DNA of 64,000 nucleotides from Trinickia fusca (GCF_003628145.1 NZ_RBZV01000001.1:839558-903557), one strand, 5' to 3'. Positions 27,003 to 39,800 are shown, numbered from the stretch's first letter. Notes: generated by a model not told the origin, from the letters alone. Numbers and translations are program-made.

Positions 27003-30000
27003 TTAGCCAAGCCAGCGGCGCGCGTTGCGGAACACGCGCATCCACGGGCTCGCTTCGCCCCAGCCTTCGGGGTGCCAGCTCATCTGCACCGTACGATGGA
27101 CGCGCTCCATGTGCGGCATCAGCACCGTAAAGCGGCCGTCAGGCGTCGTGACCGACGTGATGCCCGCGGGCGAGCCGTTCGGGTTGAACGGGTAGCGCTC
27201 GGTGGCCTCGCCGCGGTGATCGACGTAGCGCATCGCAACCGTCGCGCGCGCCGCATCGCCCTGCTGCGAGAAGTCCGCGTAGCCTTCGCCGTGCGCAACC
27301 GCCACCGGAATGCGCGAGCCCGCCATGCCGGCGAAAAAGATCGATGGCGATTCCTCCACCTGCACGAGCGAGAAACGCGCCTCGAACTTCTCCGACTTGT
27401 TGCGCGTGAACTTCGGCCACGCTTCGGCGCCCGGAATCATCGACGCAAGGCTGCTGATCATCTGGCAGCCGTTACAGATGCCGAGCGCGAACGTGTCCGA
27501 ACGGCCGAAGAATGCCGCGAACATGTCCGCAAGACGCGGATTGAAGCGGATCGTCTTGGCCCAGCCCTCGCCAGCGCCGAGCACGTCGCCATACGAGAAG
27601 CCGCCACACGCCACGGCGCCCGCGAAGTCGGCCAGCGTCGCGCGGCCCGAGAGCAGATCGCTCATGTGCACGTCGTACGCTTCGAAGCCGGCGCGGTCGA
27701 ACGCGTAGGCCGTCTCGAGATGCGAGTTCACGCCCTGCTCGCGCAGGACTGCCACGCGCGGACGCGCACCCTTGCCAACGAACGGCGCCGCGATATCCTC
27801 GGCCGGATCGAACGTCAGATGCGGCGTAATGCCAGGGTCGTTCGCATCGAGCAGCGCATCGTGTTCGGCATCGGCGCACGCGGGATTGTCGCGCAGGCGC
27901 GAGATGCGCCAGCTCACTTCGCTCCAGGCGCGCTGCAAGTCGACACGCGGCGCGTCGTAGATCTTCTTCGCATCGCGGTAGATCTCGACGACGTCACGCT
28001 CGTTCGGCTTGCCGATCACATGCGAGCACGCGCCGAGACCCTGCTCGCGCAGTGCACCGAGCACCGCGTCACGCTCGCCCGCCCGCACCTGGACGACCGC
28101 GCCGAGCTCCTCGGTAAACAACGCGCGCAGCGTAAGGTCGTCGCGGCGGCCGCTCGTCTGCTTGGCCCAGTCCTTTGCATCGCCGTAGTCGAATTCGTGC
28201 GCTGCATCGAGCGCCAGCATGTCGACATTCAGCGAGACGCCCATATGGCCCGCGAACGCCATCTCGCAGACCGTCGCCCACAGGCCGCCGTCCGAGCGGT
28301 CGTGGTAGGCCAGCAGCTTGCCGTCGGCATTCAGTGCCTGGATGGCCGTGAAGAAGCGCTTGAGGTCTTCGGGATCGTCGACGTCGGGCACCGAGTCGCC
28401 GACCTGCTGCGTGACCTGCGCGAGAATGCTGCCGCCGAGGCGGTGTTTGCCGCGCCCCAGGTCGATCGCGATCAGCACCGTGTCGCCAACTTCAGCCGTG
28501 CTACGCAGTTGCGGCGTCAGATGACGACGCACATCCTCGACAGGCGCGAATGCCGAGATGATCAGCGAGACCGGGGCCACGACTTCCTTCGCCACGCCGC
28601 TTTCGTCCCACTTCGTCTTCATCGACAGCGAATCCTTGCCGACCGGGATGCTGATGCCGAGCGCCGGGCACAGCTCCATGCCGATCGCCTTCACGGTGTC
28701 GAACAGCGCCGCGTCTTCGCCGGCGCTGCCGCAGGCGGCCATCCAGTTGGCGGACAGCTTGAGCTTGTCGAGCGATGCGATCGGCGCGGCCGCGATGTTC
28801 GTGATGGCCTCGCCGACCGCCATACGACCCGACGCCGGCGCATCGATGACGGCCAGCGGTGCGCGCTCGGCCATCGTCATCGCTTCACCGCGGAAGCCTG
28901 CGTAATCGACGGCCGTGATGGCGCAGTCGGCCACGGGCACCTGCCACGGGCCGACCAGCTGGTCGCGCACCGAGGTGCCGCCGACCGAACGGTCACCGAT
29001 CGTGATCAGGAACGACTTGCTCGCGACGGTCGGGTGCTTGAGCACAGCGACCGCGGCATCGCCCAGCGCGATGCCCGTCACGTCCACCGGCGTGCGCTCG
29101 CTGGCCACGCGCGTCACGTCGCGCTGCATGCGCGGCGGTTTGCCGAGCAGCACGTCCATCGGCATGTCGACGGGGTAAGCCTCGACGCCCTCGCCTTGGG
29201 CATCGATCAGTTGCAGCTGACGCTCCTGCGTCGCCACGCCGACCACGGCCAGCGGGCAGCGCTCACGCGCGCACATCGCCTCGAACGTCGGCAGATCGGC
29301 CGGCGCGATCGCGAGCACGTAGCGCTCCTGCGCCTCGTTCGACCAGATTTCGCGCGGTGACAGGCCGCTCTCCTCGAGCGCCACCTGGCGCAGCTCGAAG
29401 CGTGCGCCCTTGCCCGCACCGTCGACGAGCTCGGGGAACGCGTTGGACAAGCCGCCCGCGCCGACGTCGTGGATGCTGAGGATCGGGTTCTTGTCGCCGA
29501 GCTGCCAGCACGCGTTGATGACTTCCTGCGCGCGCCGTTCGATTTCAGGGTTGCCGCGCTGGACCGAATCGAAGTCGAGCTCGGCCGTGTTCGCGCCGGT
29601 CGCCATCGAGCTCGCGGCGCCGCCGCCCATGCCGATGCGCATGCCGGGGCCGCCGATCTGGATCAGCAGCGTGCCGGCCGGCAGATCGTGCTTGTGCGTG
29701 TGGTCATCGGAGATATTGCCGATGCCGCCCGCGATCATGATCGGCTTGTGATAGCCGCGCACCTGCCCGCCGACGTTTTGCTCGTAGACACGGAAGTAGC
29801 CGCCCAGATTGGGGCGGCCGAATTCGTTGTTGAACGCGGCGCCGCCGAGCGGGCCGTCGATCATGATCTGCAGCGGCGAGGCGATGCGGTCGGGGCGGCC
29901 GTAGGCGCCGTGCTGCTCGGCCGGATTGCGTTGCGTCGGCGGTTGCGCGGCATCGCGCGCCGTTTCCCACGACTCGATCGCGTCCGGCAGTTCGAGGTTC

Positions 30001-31073
30001 GAGACCGAGAAGCCCGTCAGCCCGGCCTTCGGACGCGCGCCGCGCCCGGTCGCGCCTTCGTCGCGGATTTCGCCGCCCGCGCCCGTCGCGGCGCCGGCGA
30101 ACGGCGAGATCGCGGTCGGGTGGTTGTGCGTCTCGACCTTCATCAGCGTGTGCGTGAGCTCCTCGTGGCGGCCGTAGCGCTGATCGAGCGCGCCGTCGCC
30201 GGAGGCACCTGCCGGACGCGGGAACCAGCGCTCGGCCGTCCCGCCCGCCATGATCGCCGAGTTGTCGGAATAGGCGACGATCGTGCCTTGCGAGTTCAGC
30301 TTCTCGGTGTTCTTGATCATCTGGAACAGCGAGAGGTCCTGCGCCTGCCCGTCGATCGTCCACTGCGCGTTGAAGATCTTGTGACGGCAGTGTTCGCTGT
30401 TGGCCTGCGCGAACATCATGAGTTCGACATCGCTCGGATTGCGGCCGAGCTTCGTGAACGCGTCGACGAGGTAGTCGATCTCGTCGTCGGCCAGCGCCAG
30501 GCCCAGCTCCGTGTTCGCCTGCTCGAGCGCGCCGCGGCCTGCGGCCAGCACGTCGACGGTCGCAAGCGGCTTGGCCGGCAGCTCGTCGAACAGATGCAGC
30601 GCGGCATCGCGAGACGGGGCCACGCTTTCGGTCATGCGATCGTGCAGTGCCGCCACGACAGCCTCGCGCGCCTCGTCGGACAGCGCCTTCTTGCCGCCGA
30701 ACAGCGCGCTCTTGAGCGTGATCGTGTATTCGATGCCGCGCTCGATGCGGCGCACATGCGTGAGGTTGCAATGATGCGCGATGTCGGTCGCCTTGCTGGC
30801 CCACGGCGATACGGTGCCGAAACGCGGCACCACGAGGAACGTCTCGGTCACCCCGCGCTCGCTGTCCGCCTCGAACGGCGAACCGTAGTGCATGAGCGCC
30901 TCGATACGGGCGTTGTCCTCAGCCGACAGCGGCGTGAGCGCATTGACGAAGTGCAGATATTGCCCGCGCACGCCGACGATGTTGCCGTCGATGCGCGACA
31001 GCGTTTCGAGCAGACGGGTTTGACGGAAATCGGACAGCGCCGAAGCACCAGGGAAACACGAGAAGTGGGCCAT
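27003..31073 (-). CDS. purL: Phosphoribosylformylglycinamidine synthase
   Basis: 1356 residues, the large single-chain PurL of proteobacteria. It makes FGAM from FGAR, glutamine and ATP in purine synthesis. Domains in order: N-terminal substrate-channel domain; linker with [12 protein letters not shown]; the first synthetase half with [19 protein letters not shown] and [20 protein letters not shown]; a second half with SWG-independent KDSLSMKT and LGGSILAQ; and a C-terminal glutaminase with [19 protein letters not shown], the nucleophile Cys in [11 protein letters not shown] and the His/Glu pair in MPHMERVHR. All key residues are intact. ATG at 31073 gives the expected [14 protein letters not shown] start. 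It is monocistronic or leads DUF29. Confidence 0.97.
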   Translation of the reverse strand: MAHFSCFPGASALSDFRQTRLLETLSRIDGNIVGVRGQYLHFVNALTPLSAEDNARIEALMHYGSPFEADSERGVTETFLVVPRFGTVSPWASKATDIAHHCNLTHVRRIERGIEYTITLKSALFGGKKALSDEAREAVVAALHDRMTESVAPSRDAALHLFDELPAKPLATVDVLAAGRGALEQANTELGLALADDEIDYLVDAFTKLGRNPSDVELMMFAQANSEHCRHKIFNAQWTIDGQAQDLSLFQMIKNTEKLNSQGTIVAYSDNSAIMAGGTAERWFPRPAGASGDGALDQRYGRHEELTHTLMKVETHNHPTAISPFAGAATGAGGEIRDEGATGRGARPKAGLTGFSVSNLELPDAIESWETARDAAQPPTQRNPAEQHGAYGRPDRIASPLQIMIDGPLGGAAFNNEFGRPNLGGYFRVYEQNVGGQVRGYHKPIMIAGGIGNISDDHTHKHDLPAGTLLIQIGGPGMRIGMGGGAASSMATGANTAELDFDSVQRGNPEIERRAQEVINACWQLGDKNPILSIHDVGAGGLSNAFPELVDGAGKGARFELRQVALEESGLSPREIWSNEAQERYVLAIAPADLPTFEAMCARERCPLAVVGVATQERQLQLIDAQGEGVEAYPVDMPMDVLLGKPPRMQRDVTRVASERTPVDVTGIALGDAAVAVLKHPTVASKSFLITIGDRSVGGTSVRDQLVGPWQVPVADCAITAVDYAGFRGEAMTMAERAPLAVIDAPASGRMAVGEAITNIAAAPIASLDKLKLSANWMAACGSAGEDAALFDTVKAIGMELCPALGISIPVGKDSLSMKTKWDESGVAKEVVAPVSLIISAFAPVEDVRRHLTPQLRSTAEVGDTVLIAIDLGRGKHRLGGSILAQVTQQVGDSVPDVDDPEDLKRFFTAIQALNADGKLLAYHDRSDGGLWATVCEMAFAGHMGVSLNVDMLALDAAHEFDYGDAKDWAKQTSGRRDDLTLRALFTEELGAVVQVRAGERDAVLGALREQGLGACSHVIGKPNERDVVEIYRDAKKIYDAPRVDLQRAWSEVSWRISRLRDNPACADAEHDALLDANDPGITPHLTFDPAEDIAAPFVGKGARPRVAVLREQGVNSHLETAYAFDRAGFEAYDVHMSDLLSGRATLADFAGAVACGGFSYGDVLGAGEGWAKTIRFNPRLADMFAAFFGRSDTFALGICNGCQMISSLASMIPGAEAWPKFTRNKSEKFEARFSLVQVEESPSIFFAGMAGSRIPVAVAHGEGYADFSQQGDAARATVAMRYVDHRGEATERYPFNPNGSPAGITSVTTPDGRFTVLMPHMERVHRTVQMSWHPEGWGEASPWMRVFRNARRWLG

Positions 31074-31414
31074 TGGAAGGACGTAGGCGTCGATGTGTCG
31101 CCGATGCGCGAAACGTCACTCGCATGCAGACGACGTGAGGCGAAAGGAAGACCGAGATTATACCCGGAAGTCGCCTCCTAATATGCCGGACAGCGGTCTT
31201 GCCGCACCGAACCGCCGTTCGAGAAGCGGATGAACAGGCATGTTTGTGCGCTATCATGAGCGGTTTGTTCCTCGGCGCGTTATTCCCGCGCGGGCGCGCG
31301 CATCCGGCATCCGGTCGCCTGCGCGCCCCTGCGCTTGCGTCCGCCTGGCCCGCAACCGGTGCCGCGTTTGTCGCTGCACGGCCGCGCGCCGCGGCAGCCA
31401 CGTATCAGTCACTC
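31074..31414. other. Divergent intergenic region purL / FAD dehydrogenase
   Basis: 341 bp that must hold the promoters of both genes. A frame continues upstream of the dehydrogenase without a stop as far as 31199, but its 72 residues are Ala/Arg/Pro-rich and do not precede the FAD motif in this family. No riboswitch fold or clear operator was recognised. Confidence 0.5.
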
Positions 31415-32719
31415 ATGGATGTCATCGTCATAGGCGGCGGAATCGTCGGCGTCGCCACCGCATACCAGTTGCACGCCGCCGGTCATCGCGTGTGCGTACT
31501 CGAGCGCCACGCGACCGTCGCGCAGGGCGCCACGTATGGCCACGGCGGCGCCATGCTGCCGACGCCGCTCGACGTCTGGTTCGGCCCCACCTTCATGAAG
31601 AACCGGCGCGCGCCGCGGGCCGGTGTCGTCTACAAGCCGGGCTGGTACAACTCGAACGTGCGCAGCTTCGTACGACGGCTTAGCCGCCTTCAGCCCGCCG
31701 AGGCGTTCGCCGAGCATTACCGGCGCGTCAAGCCGCTCGTCGACGTCGCGCGCGAGGCCAGCACGGCGATCGAGAGCCGCTTTGCGCTCGAGTTCGAGCA
31801 ACGCAGCGGTGTACTGCACGTCGTCCGTCATGATCGCGACTGGGAGCAGGTGCAAAGCGCGCTCGAGTTGCTGCGCGAATTCGAAATCCAACACCATGTG
31901 CTCAGCGCGACGGAATGCGCCGACATCGAGCACTCGGTGCCGGCCGAGCCTGGTTTTGCCGGCGGCGTGCTGTTCGAGCAGGAGCGCACCGGCAACTGCC
32001 CTCTTTTTACGAAACTCGTCAAACAGACGCTCGATACGCTCGGCGGCGTCGAGTTCATGTTCGGCCGCGCCGTCGAGGCGATTCGCGTCGACAACCAGCG
32101 GGCCGCCGTCGAGCTCGCGCCGCGCGAAGGCGAGCGGGCGAACGCACGTGAAGTCGACGTGATCTCGGCCGACGCGATCGTCGTCGCGGCAGGCGCCGGC
32201 AGTCTGCCGCTGCTCGAGCGGCTCGGCCTGCGGCTGCCGCTGCATCCGGCGCGGCTGTTCGCGCTGACCGCACCGATCGCCTACGAGGAATGCGCGCCGC
32301 ACCTGGCCGTCGTCGATACCGTCAAGCGCATCACGATGGCACGGGCCAACCAGCGCGTGCGCATCGCCGGCGCTGCCGTGCTCCAGTCCGAAAGCGAGAG
32401 CGCCAAGCCCGTCGCCACGCCGCTCGCCGAAGCCGCCACGGCATTGCTCGCTCAGGCCACTCACGACTGGATCCCCGGCGCCGCGAAGATCTCGGCCGCG
32501 CACGCGTGGGAAGGCGTCAAGCTGCTGTCGCCGGACGGCCTGCCCGTCGTCGGGCAAGCGCTGCACCCGCGGCTGTTCGTCAACTTCGGCCATGGCCCTG
32601 CCGGATGGGGGCTCGCGTGCGGGTCTGCTAAAGTGGTCGCCGATCTCGTCTCCGGCGTGACGCCGAGCGTGCCGCCCGATACGCTCGCGGCCCTGCGCCC
32701 CGATCGCTTCGAACACTGA
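31415..32719 (+). CDS. FAD-dependent D-amino-acid dehydrogenase (DadA-like)
   Basis: 434 residues from ATG at 31415, which opens directly on the dinucleotide motif MDVIVIGGGIVGVATAYQL. It belongs to the DAO/DadA family: GATYGHGGAMLPTPLDVW after the FAD strand, then LFEQERTGNCPLFTKLVKQ, and the C-terminal GHGPAGWGLACGSAKVVADL that binds FAD. DadA oxidises D-alanine and other D-amino acids to keto acids and passes electrons to the respiratory chain; other amino acids or N-methyl compounds are possible substrates here. It stands divergent to purL and about 200 bp before nnr. No alanine racemase gene is nearby. Confidence 0.88.
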   Translation: MDVIVIGGGIVGVATAYQLHAAGHRVCVLERHATVAQGATYGHGGAMLPTPLDVWFGPTFMKNRRAPRAGVVYKPGWYNSNVRSFVRRLSRLQPAEAFAEHYRRVKPLVDVAREASTAIESRFALEFEQRSGVLHVVRHDRDWEQVQSALELLREFEIQHHVLSATECADIEHSVPAEPGFAGGVLFEQERTGNCPLFTKLVKQTLDTLGGVEFMFGRAVEAIRVDNQRAAVELAPREGERANAREVDVISADAIVVAAGAGSLPLLERLGLRLPLHPARLFALTAPIAYEECAPHLAVVDTVKRITMARANQRVRIAGAAVLQSESESAKPVATPLAEAATALLAQATHDWIPGAAKISAAHAWEGVKLLSPDGLPVVGQALHPRLFVNFGHGPAGWGLACGSAKVVADLVSGVTPSVPPDTLAALRPDRFEH

Positions 32720-32916
32720 CGCGCATTGGCCTGGCTCGCTCGCGGGCCGCCCGCACCGCGCGGCAAGCCCGCCGCTGCTGGCCCGGTGAGCGGCAGCGCC
32801 GCCATGCGCTATGCCGTACGCACGCCCTGCAAGCGTGCCTTACGGCCGGAGACGTCAACGCCTAAGCTCATAAGAGTTCATCCAGTCGAACGTTGCGTTG
32901 CCGCCTACCGCTTGCC

Positions 32917-34491
32917 ATGACCGATGCCGCTGCCGTTTCCCACCCGCTGCTCGTGACGCCTCACGAGCAGCCGTTGCCGCTTTACACGGTCGCGCAGTTG
33001 CGCGCGCTCGAAGCGCACGGCGCCTTGCACCTGCCAGCCCATACGTTGATGGCGCGGGCCGGAGCCGCCGCGGCACGCTGCCTCGCCGAGCTCGCGGCAC
33101 ACGACGGCTCGCTTGCGGCGGGGCGGCCGGTCTGGCTCGCGGCCGGCCCCGGCAATAACGGAGGCGATGCGCTCGTCGTCGCCGTCGAATTGCGCGCGCT
33201 GGGCATACCGGTCGACGTCTGCATGCCGCTCGAAGTCAAGCCTGACGATGCGCGCTGGGCGCTGGGCGCCGCACGCGCAGCGGGCATTCCGATCTCGCAT
33301 GTGCCGCCCGCTTCGTTCGACGCGTATGGCTGGCTTGTCGATGGGCTGTTCGGCATCGGACTGGCCCGGCCGCTCGAGGGCGTGTTCGCCGCGCTCGCCG
33401 AGCGCATCGCCCAGCATGCGCGTGCACACGGCCGGGTACTCGCACTCGACGTGCCGAGCGGACTCGACAGCGACACCGGCAACCTTGTCGGCAACGGCAC
33501 GGCCGTATGCGCGACGCACACGGTCACGTTCCTCGGCGCCAAGCCCGGTCTTTACATGACACACGGACGTGACCTCGCAGGCGCCGTCACGATCGCCCCG
33601 CTCGGCATCGATGCGCCCGCCGATCCGGCGCTGGCCCGGCTCAACGCGCCGGCGCTCTTCACCCGCTCCTTCCCGGCACGCGCGTTTGCCTCGCATAAGG
33701 GGACGTTCGGCAGCCTGGCTGTCGTCGGCGGCGACACAGGCATGTGTGGAGCGCCCATCCTCGCGGCGCGTGCAGCGCTGCACGCCGGAGCCGGCAAGGT
33801 GCACGTCGCCTTCATCGGAGCCGGTGCGCCGCCTTACGACCCGCCTTATCCCGAACTGATGCTGCATCCGGCCGGCACGCTGCCGCTCGGCACGATGAAT
33901 GCGCTCGCGATCGGCTGCGGCATGGGGCGCGGCAAGCACGCGGCCGAAGTGCTCGCGAACGCGGCGACGCTCGAGGTGCCGATGCTCGTCGATGCCGACG
34001 CGCTCAATCTGCTCGCGCACGACACCGCGCTTGCCGACCTGCTGGTCAAGCGTGGTGCCGCCCGTCATGCCTGTGTGCTGACGCCGCACCCACTCGAAGC
34101 GGCAAGACTGCTCGGCAGCGATGCCACAGCGGTGCAGCGCGACCGGCTGGCGGCCGCGCGCGCGCTGGCCCAGCGCTTTGGCTGCGTGGTCGTGCTCAAG
34201 GGTGCCGGTACCGTCATCGCGGCCGCCGATGGCCGACTGGCCGTCAATCCGACCGGCAACGCCGCACTGGCCGCGGGCGGCACCGGCGATGTGCTGGGCG
34301 GCATCGTCGGCGCGCTGCTCGCGCAGCGGCTGCCGGCTTATGAAGCAGCGCTTGCGGGCGTCTATCTGCATGGGCTCGCGGCCGACACGCTGACGCACAG
34401 CGGCGCCGGCCCCGCGGGCCTGACGGCCGGCGAGCTCGCTACGGCCGTGCGCGCGGCGCTCAATCGCCTCGCCTATCCGAATCGCGGGTAA
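32917..34491 (+). CDS. nnr: Bifunctional NAD(P)H-hydrate epimerase / ADP-dependent dehydratase
   Basis: 524 residues from ATG at 32917. The N-terminal half is the YjeF_N epimerase: LPAHTLMARAGAAAARCL, AAGPGNNGGDALVVAVEL, VDGLFGIGLARPLEG and ALDVPSGLDSDTGN. The C-terminal half is the kinase-like dehydratase: SHKGTFGSLAVVGGDTGMCG, CVLTPHPLEAARLLG, VVLKGAGTVIAAADGRLAVN and the nucleotide loop AALAAGGTGDVLGGIVGALL. Together they repair hydrated NADH and NADPH that arise by heat or by GAPDH side reaction. A short leader frame from 32893 is possible but less likely. Pgi follows 164 bp on, on the same strand. Confidence 0.95.
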   Translation: MTDAAAVSHPLLVTPHEQPLPLYTVAQLRALEAHGALHLPAHTLMARAGAAAARCLAELAAHDGSLAAGRPVWLAAGPGNNGGDALVVAVELRALGIPVDVCMPLEVKPDDARWALGAARAAGIPISHVPPASFDAYGWLVDGLFGIGLARPLEGVFAALAERIAQHARAHGRVLALDVPSGLDSDTGNLVGNGTAVCATHTVTFLGAKPGLYMTHGRDLAGAVTIAPLGIDAPADPALARLNAPALFTRSFPARAFASHKGTFGSLAVVGGDTGMCGAPILAARAALHAGAGKVHVAFIGAGAPPYDPPYPELMLHPAGTLPLGTMNALAIGCGMGRGKHAAEVLANAATLEVPMLVDADALNLLAHDTALADLLVKRGAARHACVLTPHPLEAARLLGSDATAVQRDRLAAARALAQRFGCVVVLKGAGTVIAAADGRLAVNPTGNAALAAGGTGDVLGGIVGALLAQRLPAYEAALAGVYLHGLAADTLTHSGAGPAGLTAGELATAVRAALNRLAYPNRG

Positions 34492-34655
34492 GCCGAGCCC
34501 GCCCCGCCCCATGCAAATCGATGCTGCGGGCCAGCACGCAACGCCGCTATACTGACCGACCGCACCGCCACATGAAGTTTTGCCTCCATCTCGCGGTGCA
34601 ACCAGGCTCGCGACACGCGAGCCCCGTGCGAGCCCCCATCGTTTGACGGACAGCT

Positions 34656-36278
<1,623 letters not shown>

Positions 36279-36332
36279 CGGCACGGCAGGCAGCCCCGGC
36301 CCGGCAGGCGGGGCGCCGTGCCAGGGCCAGTG

Positions 36333-37034
36333 CTAGTGGTTATTGGCGTGAACCACCCGCCCCGCGTCGATCGTGATGCTGCGCGTGCAGCGCTGAGCAA
36401 GCTCGATATCATGCGTCACGAGCACGAGCGTCGCCCCATGCGCGGCATTCATCTTGAACATCAAGTCGATGATGGCGTGGCCCGTGGCGGCGTCGAGGCT
36501 GCCCGTGGGCTCGTCGGCGAACAGGATGTCAGGCTGCGTGGCAAATGCTCGCGCGAGCGCGACGCGCTGCTGCTCGCCGCCTGAGAGCAGCTTCGGATAG
36601 TGTCCCATGCGTGCGCCGAGCCCGACCTGCTCCAGCAGCGCACGCGAGCGCGCAATCGCCTCGTGTGCGGCAATCGAACCCTGCAGCTCGAGCGGCAACC
36701 GCACATTCTCGAGCGCAGTCAGATGCGGCATCAACTGAAAGGATTGGAAAACGAAGCCGATCGAGCCGTTGCGCAAACGCGCCCGCTCATCTTCGCTCAG
36801 CGTCGCGAGATCTTGCCCGAATAGCCGAACCGAGCCCGATGTCGCATTGTCCAAGCCCGCGAGCAAACCGAGCAACGTCGATTTGCCTGAACCCGATGCG
36901 CCGACGATGGCCACGCTGCTGCCCCGCATGATGTCGAAATCGACGCCTTCGAGTATCGTCAACTCACCGGTTGCATCCTTCACCCTCTTGCACAAACTCC
37001 GCACTTCAATGATCGGATCAGGTTTTTTTTGCAT
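36333..37034 (-). CDS. ABC transporter ATP-binding protein, YbbA/LolD type
   Basis: 233 residues from ATG at 37032-37034. All nucleotide-binding motifs are intact: Walker A in VGASGSGKSTLLGLLAGLD, Q-loop in GFVFQSFQLMPHLTALENV, signature LSGGEQQRVALARA, Walker B ILFADEPTG, and H-loop LVTHD. The sequence belongs to the MacB/LolD/YbbA group that powers FtsX-like permeases. In E. coli ybbA is divergent to tesA and is followed by a permease gene ybbP; here the tesA pairing is kept but no permease follows, as pgi converges. Codons 2-4 include a run of eight A. Its start codon overlaps that of the divergent esterase gene. Confidence 0.93.
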   Translation of the reverse strand: MQKKPDPIIEVRSLCKRVKDATGELTILEGVDFDIMRGSSVAIVGASGSGKSTLLGLLAGLDNATSGSVRLFGQDLATLSEDERARLRNGSIGFVFQSFQLMPHLTALENVRLPLELQGSIAAHEAIARSRALLEQVGLGARMGHYPKLLSGGEQQRVALARAFATQPDILFADEPTGSLDAATGHAIIDLMFKMNAAHGATLVLVTHDIELAQRCTRSITIDAGRVVHANNH

Positions 37035-37734
37035 GAAGAAGCGTCGCTTGAAAGTGGGCTCGGCGACAAACCGCCTGCATCGTGCCCGTCGTGCATGGCT
37101 GGCCGCGGCCGTCGCCGCCATGGCGGCCTGGCCGCTCAGCGCGCCGCTTGCCGCTCGTGCGAACGAGCAGGCCAAACCCGTGATCGTCGTGCTCGGCGAC
37201 AGCATCTCGGCCGAATACGGCCTGCCGCGCGATACGGGCTGGGTGGCGCTGCTGCGTCGGCGCCTCGCCGATGGGCGGTTCGATTATAGCGTCGCCAATG
37301 CGAGCATCAGCGGCGACACGACGAGCGGCGGCCGAGCCCGTCTGCCCGAGCTGATGGCGCGCTTGAAGCCCTCGATCGTGATCGTCGAGCTCGGCGCCAA
37401 CGACGCGCTGCGCGGCGTGCCGCTCACGACGACGCAAGACAACCTGCGCACGATCGTCGAACAGGCGCAGCAAGGCCATGCGAAGGTCGTGCTCGTCGGC
37501 ATGTACGTGCCGCCCAACTACGGGCCGGCCTACACGCAGCAGTTTCACGCGCTGTACGGCACGCTCGCGAAGCAGCTCAACGTGAAGCTCGTGCCGTTCC
37601 TGCTGGCCGGTATCGAGAACAAGCCCGAGATGTTCCAGGCCGATCAGATGCATCCGACGCAACAGGCCCAGCCGACATTGCTCGAGAACGTCTGGCCCGT
37701 CCTGCAACCGCTGTTGCGTCATCCCGGACGCTGA
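37033..37734 (+). CDS. tesA: SGNH hydrolase: arylesterase/thioesterase I (TesA-like)
   Basis: 233 residues from ATG at 37033-37035, which shares two bases with the ATG of the opposite gene. A signal peptide (basic head, then AWLAAAVAAMAAWPLSAPLA, cut near ARA) indicates a periplasmic enzyme. SGNH blocks: I VVLGDSISAEYGLP with the nucleophile Ser, II with Gly at TTSGGRARL, III GANDALRG with the Asn, and V DQMHPTQQAQ with Asp and His. Such enzymes hydrolyse short esters, acyl-CoA and lysophospholipid. The longer frame that begins at 36769 lies over the ATPase gene and is rejected. A terminator follows at 37790. Confidence 0.92.
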   Translation: MKKRRLKVGSATNRLHRARRAWLAAAVAAMAAWPLSAPLAARANEQAKPVIVVLGDSISAEYGLPRDTGWVALLRRRLADGRFDYSVANASISGDTTSGGRARLPELMARLKPSIVIVELGANDALRGVPLTTTQDNLRTIVEQAQQGHAKVVLVGMYVPPNYGPAYTQQFHALYGTLAKQLNVKLVPFLLAGIENKPEMFQADQMHPTQQAQPTLLENVWPVLQPLLRHPGR

Positions 37735-37789
37735 GCGCGCCGATCGCGGTTGAATCGCGCTGTTGAATCGATAAGACATCGATAAAACA

Positions 37790-37826
37790 AAGGCCCCGCA
37801 TCGGATCGATGCGGGGCCTTCGTTTC
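37790..37826. terminator. Bidirectional terminator between tesA-like gene and ppiD
   Basis: A 14-bp perfect stem (AAGGCCCCGCATCG / CGATGCGGGGCCTT) with a three-base loop lies between the two convergent genes. The plus side continues CGTTTCG, the minus side TGTTTTATC, so it fits better for ppiD but can serve both. Confidence 0.85.
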
Positions 37827-37868
37827 GTCAGGCGAGGCCTATCGGCCGCGGCTGACTCACTTACTGCA

Positions 37869-39800
37869 TCACTGCGCGTCGGCAGATGACGAGTCGACCG
37901 AGCCGTACAGCTTGACCTTCGAGCGTGCGCGCAGCGCGTCGTCGTAGGCCTCCATTTCAGCCTGCCCGCTCATTTGCGCGATCTGCCGCTGTGCGGCCGT
38001 CAGGCGCGCGGCGTCGACGGGCGCGCCTTGCACGATGGCATTGACGCGATAGATGGCGTAGCCGCCTGCCCCGAGGTCGACACCGACGTAAGCCGGCAGC
38101 TTGCTGCGGTCGGCCTTGAAGATCGCGCTGACCGCGGCCGGCGCAAGGCCCACCGCATCGGCACGCGCGACCTTCTGCTCGGCACCGAAGCCTGCGGTGG
38201 CCTTCGACTTTTGCAGTTGCGCGAGCTTCGCTTCACCGTCCTTGCGTGCGAGTTCGGTCGACTGTTCAGCGATGTACTTGTTGCGTACGGCATCCTTGAT
38301 CGACGCGAGCGACGGAATCGTCGCTGCCTTGTAGTCGGTCACGTGCGCCGAAATCAGCGTGCTGTTGCCGACGTCGATGGCCTGCGTGTTGTTGCGATCC
38401 TTGACCGAGTCGTTGGCGAAGACGGCCGTCAGGAATTTCGGATTGTTCAGCGGACTGTCAGGCGGCAACGCCGGGTTCGGCTGCTGCGTGACCGTGGCCG
38501 TCTGAATCGTCAGCTTGTACTTGTCGGCTGCCGGCTTCAGCGCTTTGGCCTGCTCGTAGACGGTCGTCGTGAAGCCCTCGGCCGCGTCGCTGAAAGCCTT
38601 GGTCGCCAGCGTCGTCTTCAGGTCCTTCTCGATCTGAGCCTTGACCTCGTCGAACGGCTTCGTGACCGGCAGCTTGACGTCGGTTGCCTTGATGATGTGA
38701 TAGCCGAACGCCGAGCGCACGAGGCCGCTCACTTCATCCTTCTTCAGCGCGAACGCCGCATCGTCGAACGACTTGTCACCCGTCAGCACACCGCCCGTCG
38801 AGTAGCCGAGGTCGCCGCCCTTGGACGCCGAGCCCGGGTCCTGCGATTCCTTTTGGGCGATCTGCACGAATTGATCGGGGTGCGCCTTCACCTCGGCCAG
38901 CACCTGCTCGGCCTTCGTCTTGGCCTTGGCATCGTCGGCGGGACTGCCCGACTTGGGCGCGGCGATCAGGATCTGGCTCACGCGCACTTCGCGCTGCGTC
39001 GTGTAATGCGCGACGTTTTCGTCGTAGTACTTCTTCGCATCGGCATCGGTCGGCTCCACCGTCGCCGCAATCGCGGCCGGCGACAGCACGAGGTACTGGA
39101 TCGTCGCCGTGGCCGGCGTGGCGAAGTCGTTGCGGTGCGCGTCGTAGTAAGCCGTCAATTGCGCATCGGTCGGCTGCACCTTGGCCGCGTAATCGCTCAC
39201 ATGCAGCACGAGCGGCTGCACGGTGCGCTGCTCTTCGGCCACCTCAGCCAGACGCTCGGCCAGGCTCTTGGGCGTGAACGCGCTCGAGCCGATGCTCTCG
39301 GGAATCTGCTGCATCGCGAGGCCATAGCGTACGCGCTCGTCGTACTGCTCGGGCGTCATGCCCTGCATGGCGAGCAGCTGCTTGTAGCGCTCGACGTCGA
39401 CGGACCCGTCCGGCTTCTTCAGCGACGAGATCACAGGGTCGGCCAGCAGCGCGCGGCGCACGGCATCGTCGGAGGCTGTCAGGTGTTCGCGCTGCACCTC
39501 GTCGGCCAGCGCGCGCTGGCGAACCAGGTTGTCGAGCAGCTCGTGCCGGCGCTCAGGCGTATCGAAGAGCTTGGCATCGTAGCGCGCGCCCAGGATCTGC
39601 CGCGCCTGATCGAGTTGCTGACGCACGGCGTTATCGAATTCGGCGCGCGCAATCTTATGTCCGTTGACGCTCGCGACATTCGCGCTTTCGTCAAAGAACC
39701 CGCGAAAACCCTGAATACCGACGAAACCCAGCCCCGGCACGATGACGAGGACGAGCATGAACATCATCAGGCGTTTGTGGTTACGAAAGAAATCGAGCAT
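37869..39800 (-). CDS. ppiD: Peptidyl-prolyl isomerase PpiD
   Basis: 643 residues from ATG at 39800; a longer frame to 39863 is not conserved. A single N-terminal membrane anchor ([20 protein letters not shown]) holds the chain at the inner membrane with the bulk in the periplasm. SurA-like N-domain ([20 protein letters not shown]) is followed by helical chaperone regions and one parvulin domain near residues 260-365 ([41 protein letters not shown]). PpiD assists folding of newly exported proteins near the Sec translocon. In related genomes it follows tRNA-Val and hupB; here about 8.4 kb separates them. Confidence 0.95.
   Translation of the reverse strand: MLDFFRNHKRLMMFMLVLVIVPGLGFVGIQGFRGFFDESANVASVNGHKIARAEFDNAVRQQLDQARQILGARYDAKLFDTPERRHELLDNLVRQRALADEVQREHLTASDDAVRRALLADPVISSLKKPDGSVDVERYKQLLAMQGMTPEQYDERVRYGLAMQQIPESIGSSAFTPKSLAERLAEVAEEQRTVQPLVLHVSDYAAKVQPTDAQLTAYYDAHRNDFATPATATIQYLVLSPAAIAATVEPTDADAKKYYDENVAHYTTQREVRVSQILIAAPKSGSPADDAKAKTKAEQVLAEVKAHPDQFVQIAQKESQDPGSASKGGDLGYSTGGVLTGDKSFDDAAFALKKDEVSGLVRSAFGYHIIKATDVKLPVTKPFDEVKAQIEKDLKTTLATKAFSDAAEGFTTTVYEQAKALKPAADKYKLTIQTATVTQQPNPALPPDSPLNNPKFLTAVFANDSVKDRNNTQAIDVGNSTLISAHVTDYKAATIPSLASIKDAVRNKYIAEQSTELARKDGEAKLAQLQKSKATAGFGAEQKVARADAVGLAPAAVSAIFKADRSKLPAYVGVDLGAGGYAIYRVNAIVQGAPVDAARLTAAQRQIAQMSGQAEMEAYDDALRARSKVKLYGSVDSSSADAQ

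Noticed and set aside
26988-29360. 790-codon plus-strand open frame opposite purL
   Set aside because: Antisense of a complete, motif-perfect purL; its composition is that of a shadow frame.
31199-31414. N-terminal extension of the DadA-like protein by 72 residues
   Set aside because: The FAD motif begins at the chosen ATG, and the extension is low-complexity and would occupy the purL promoter region.
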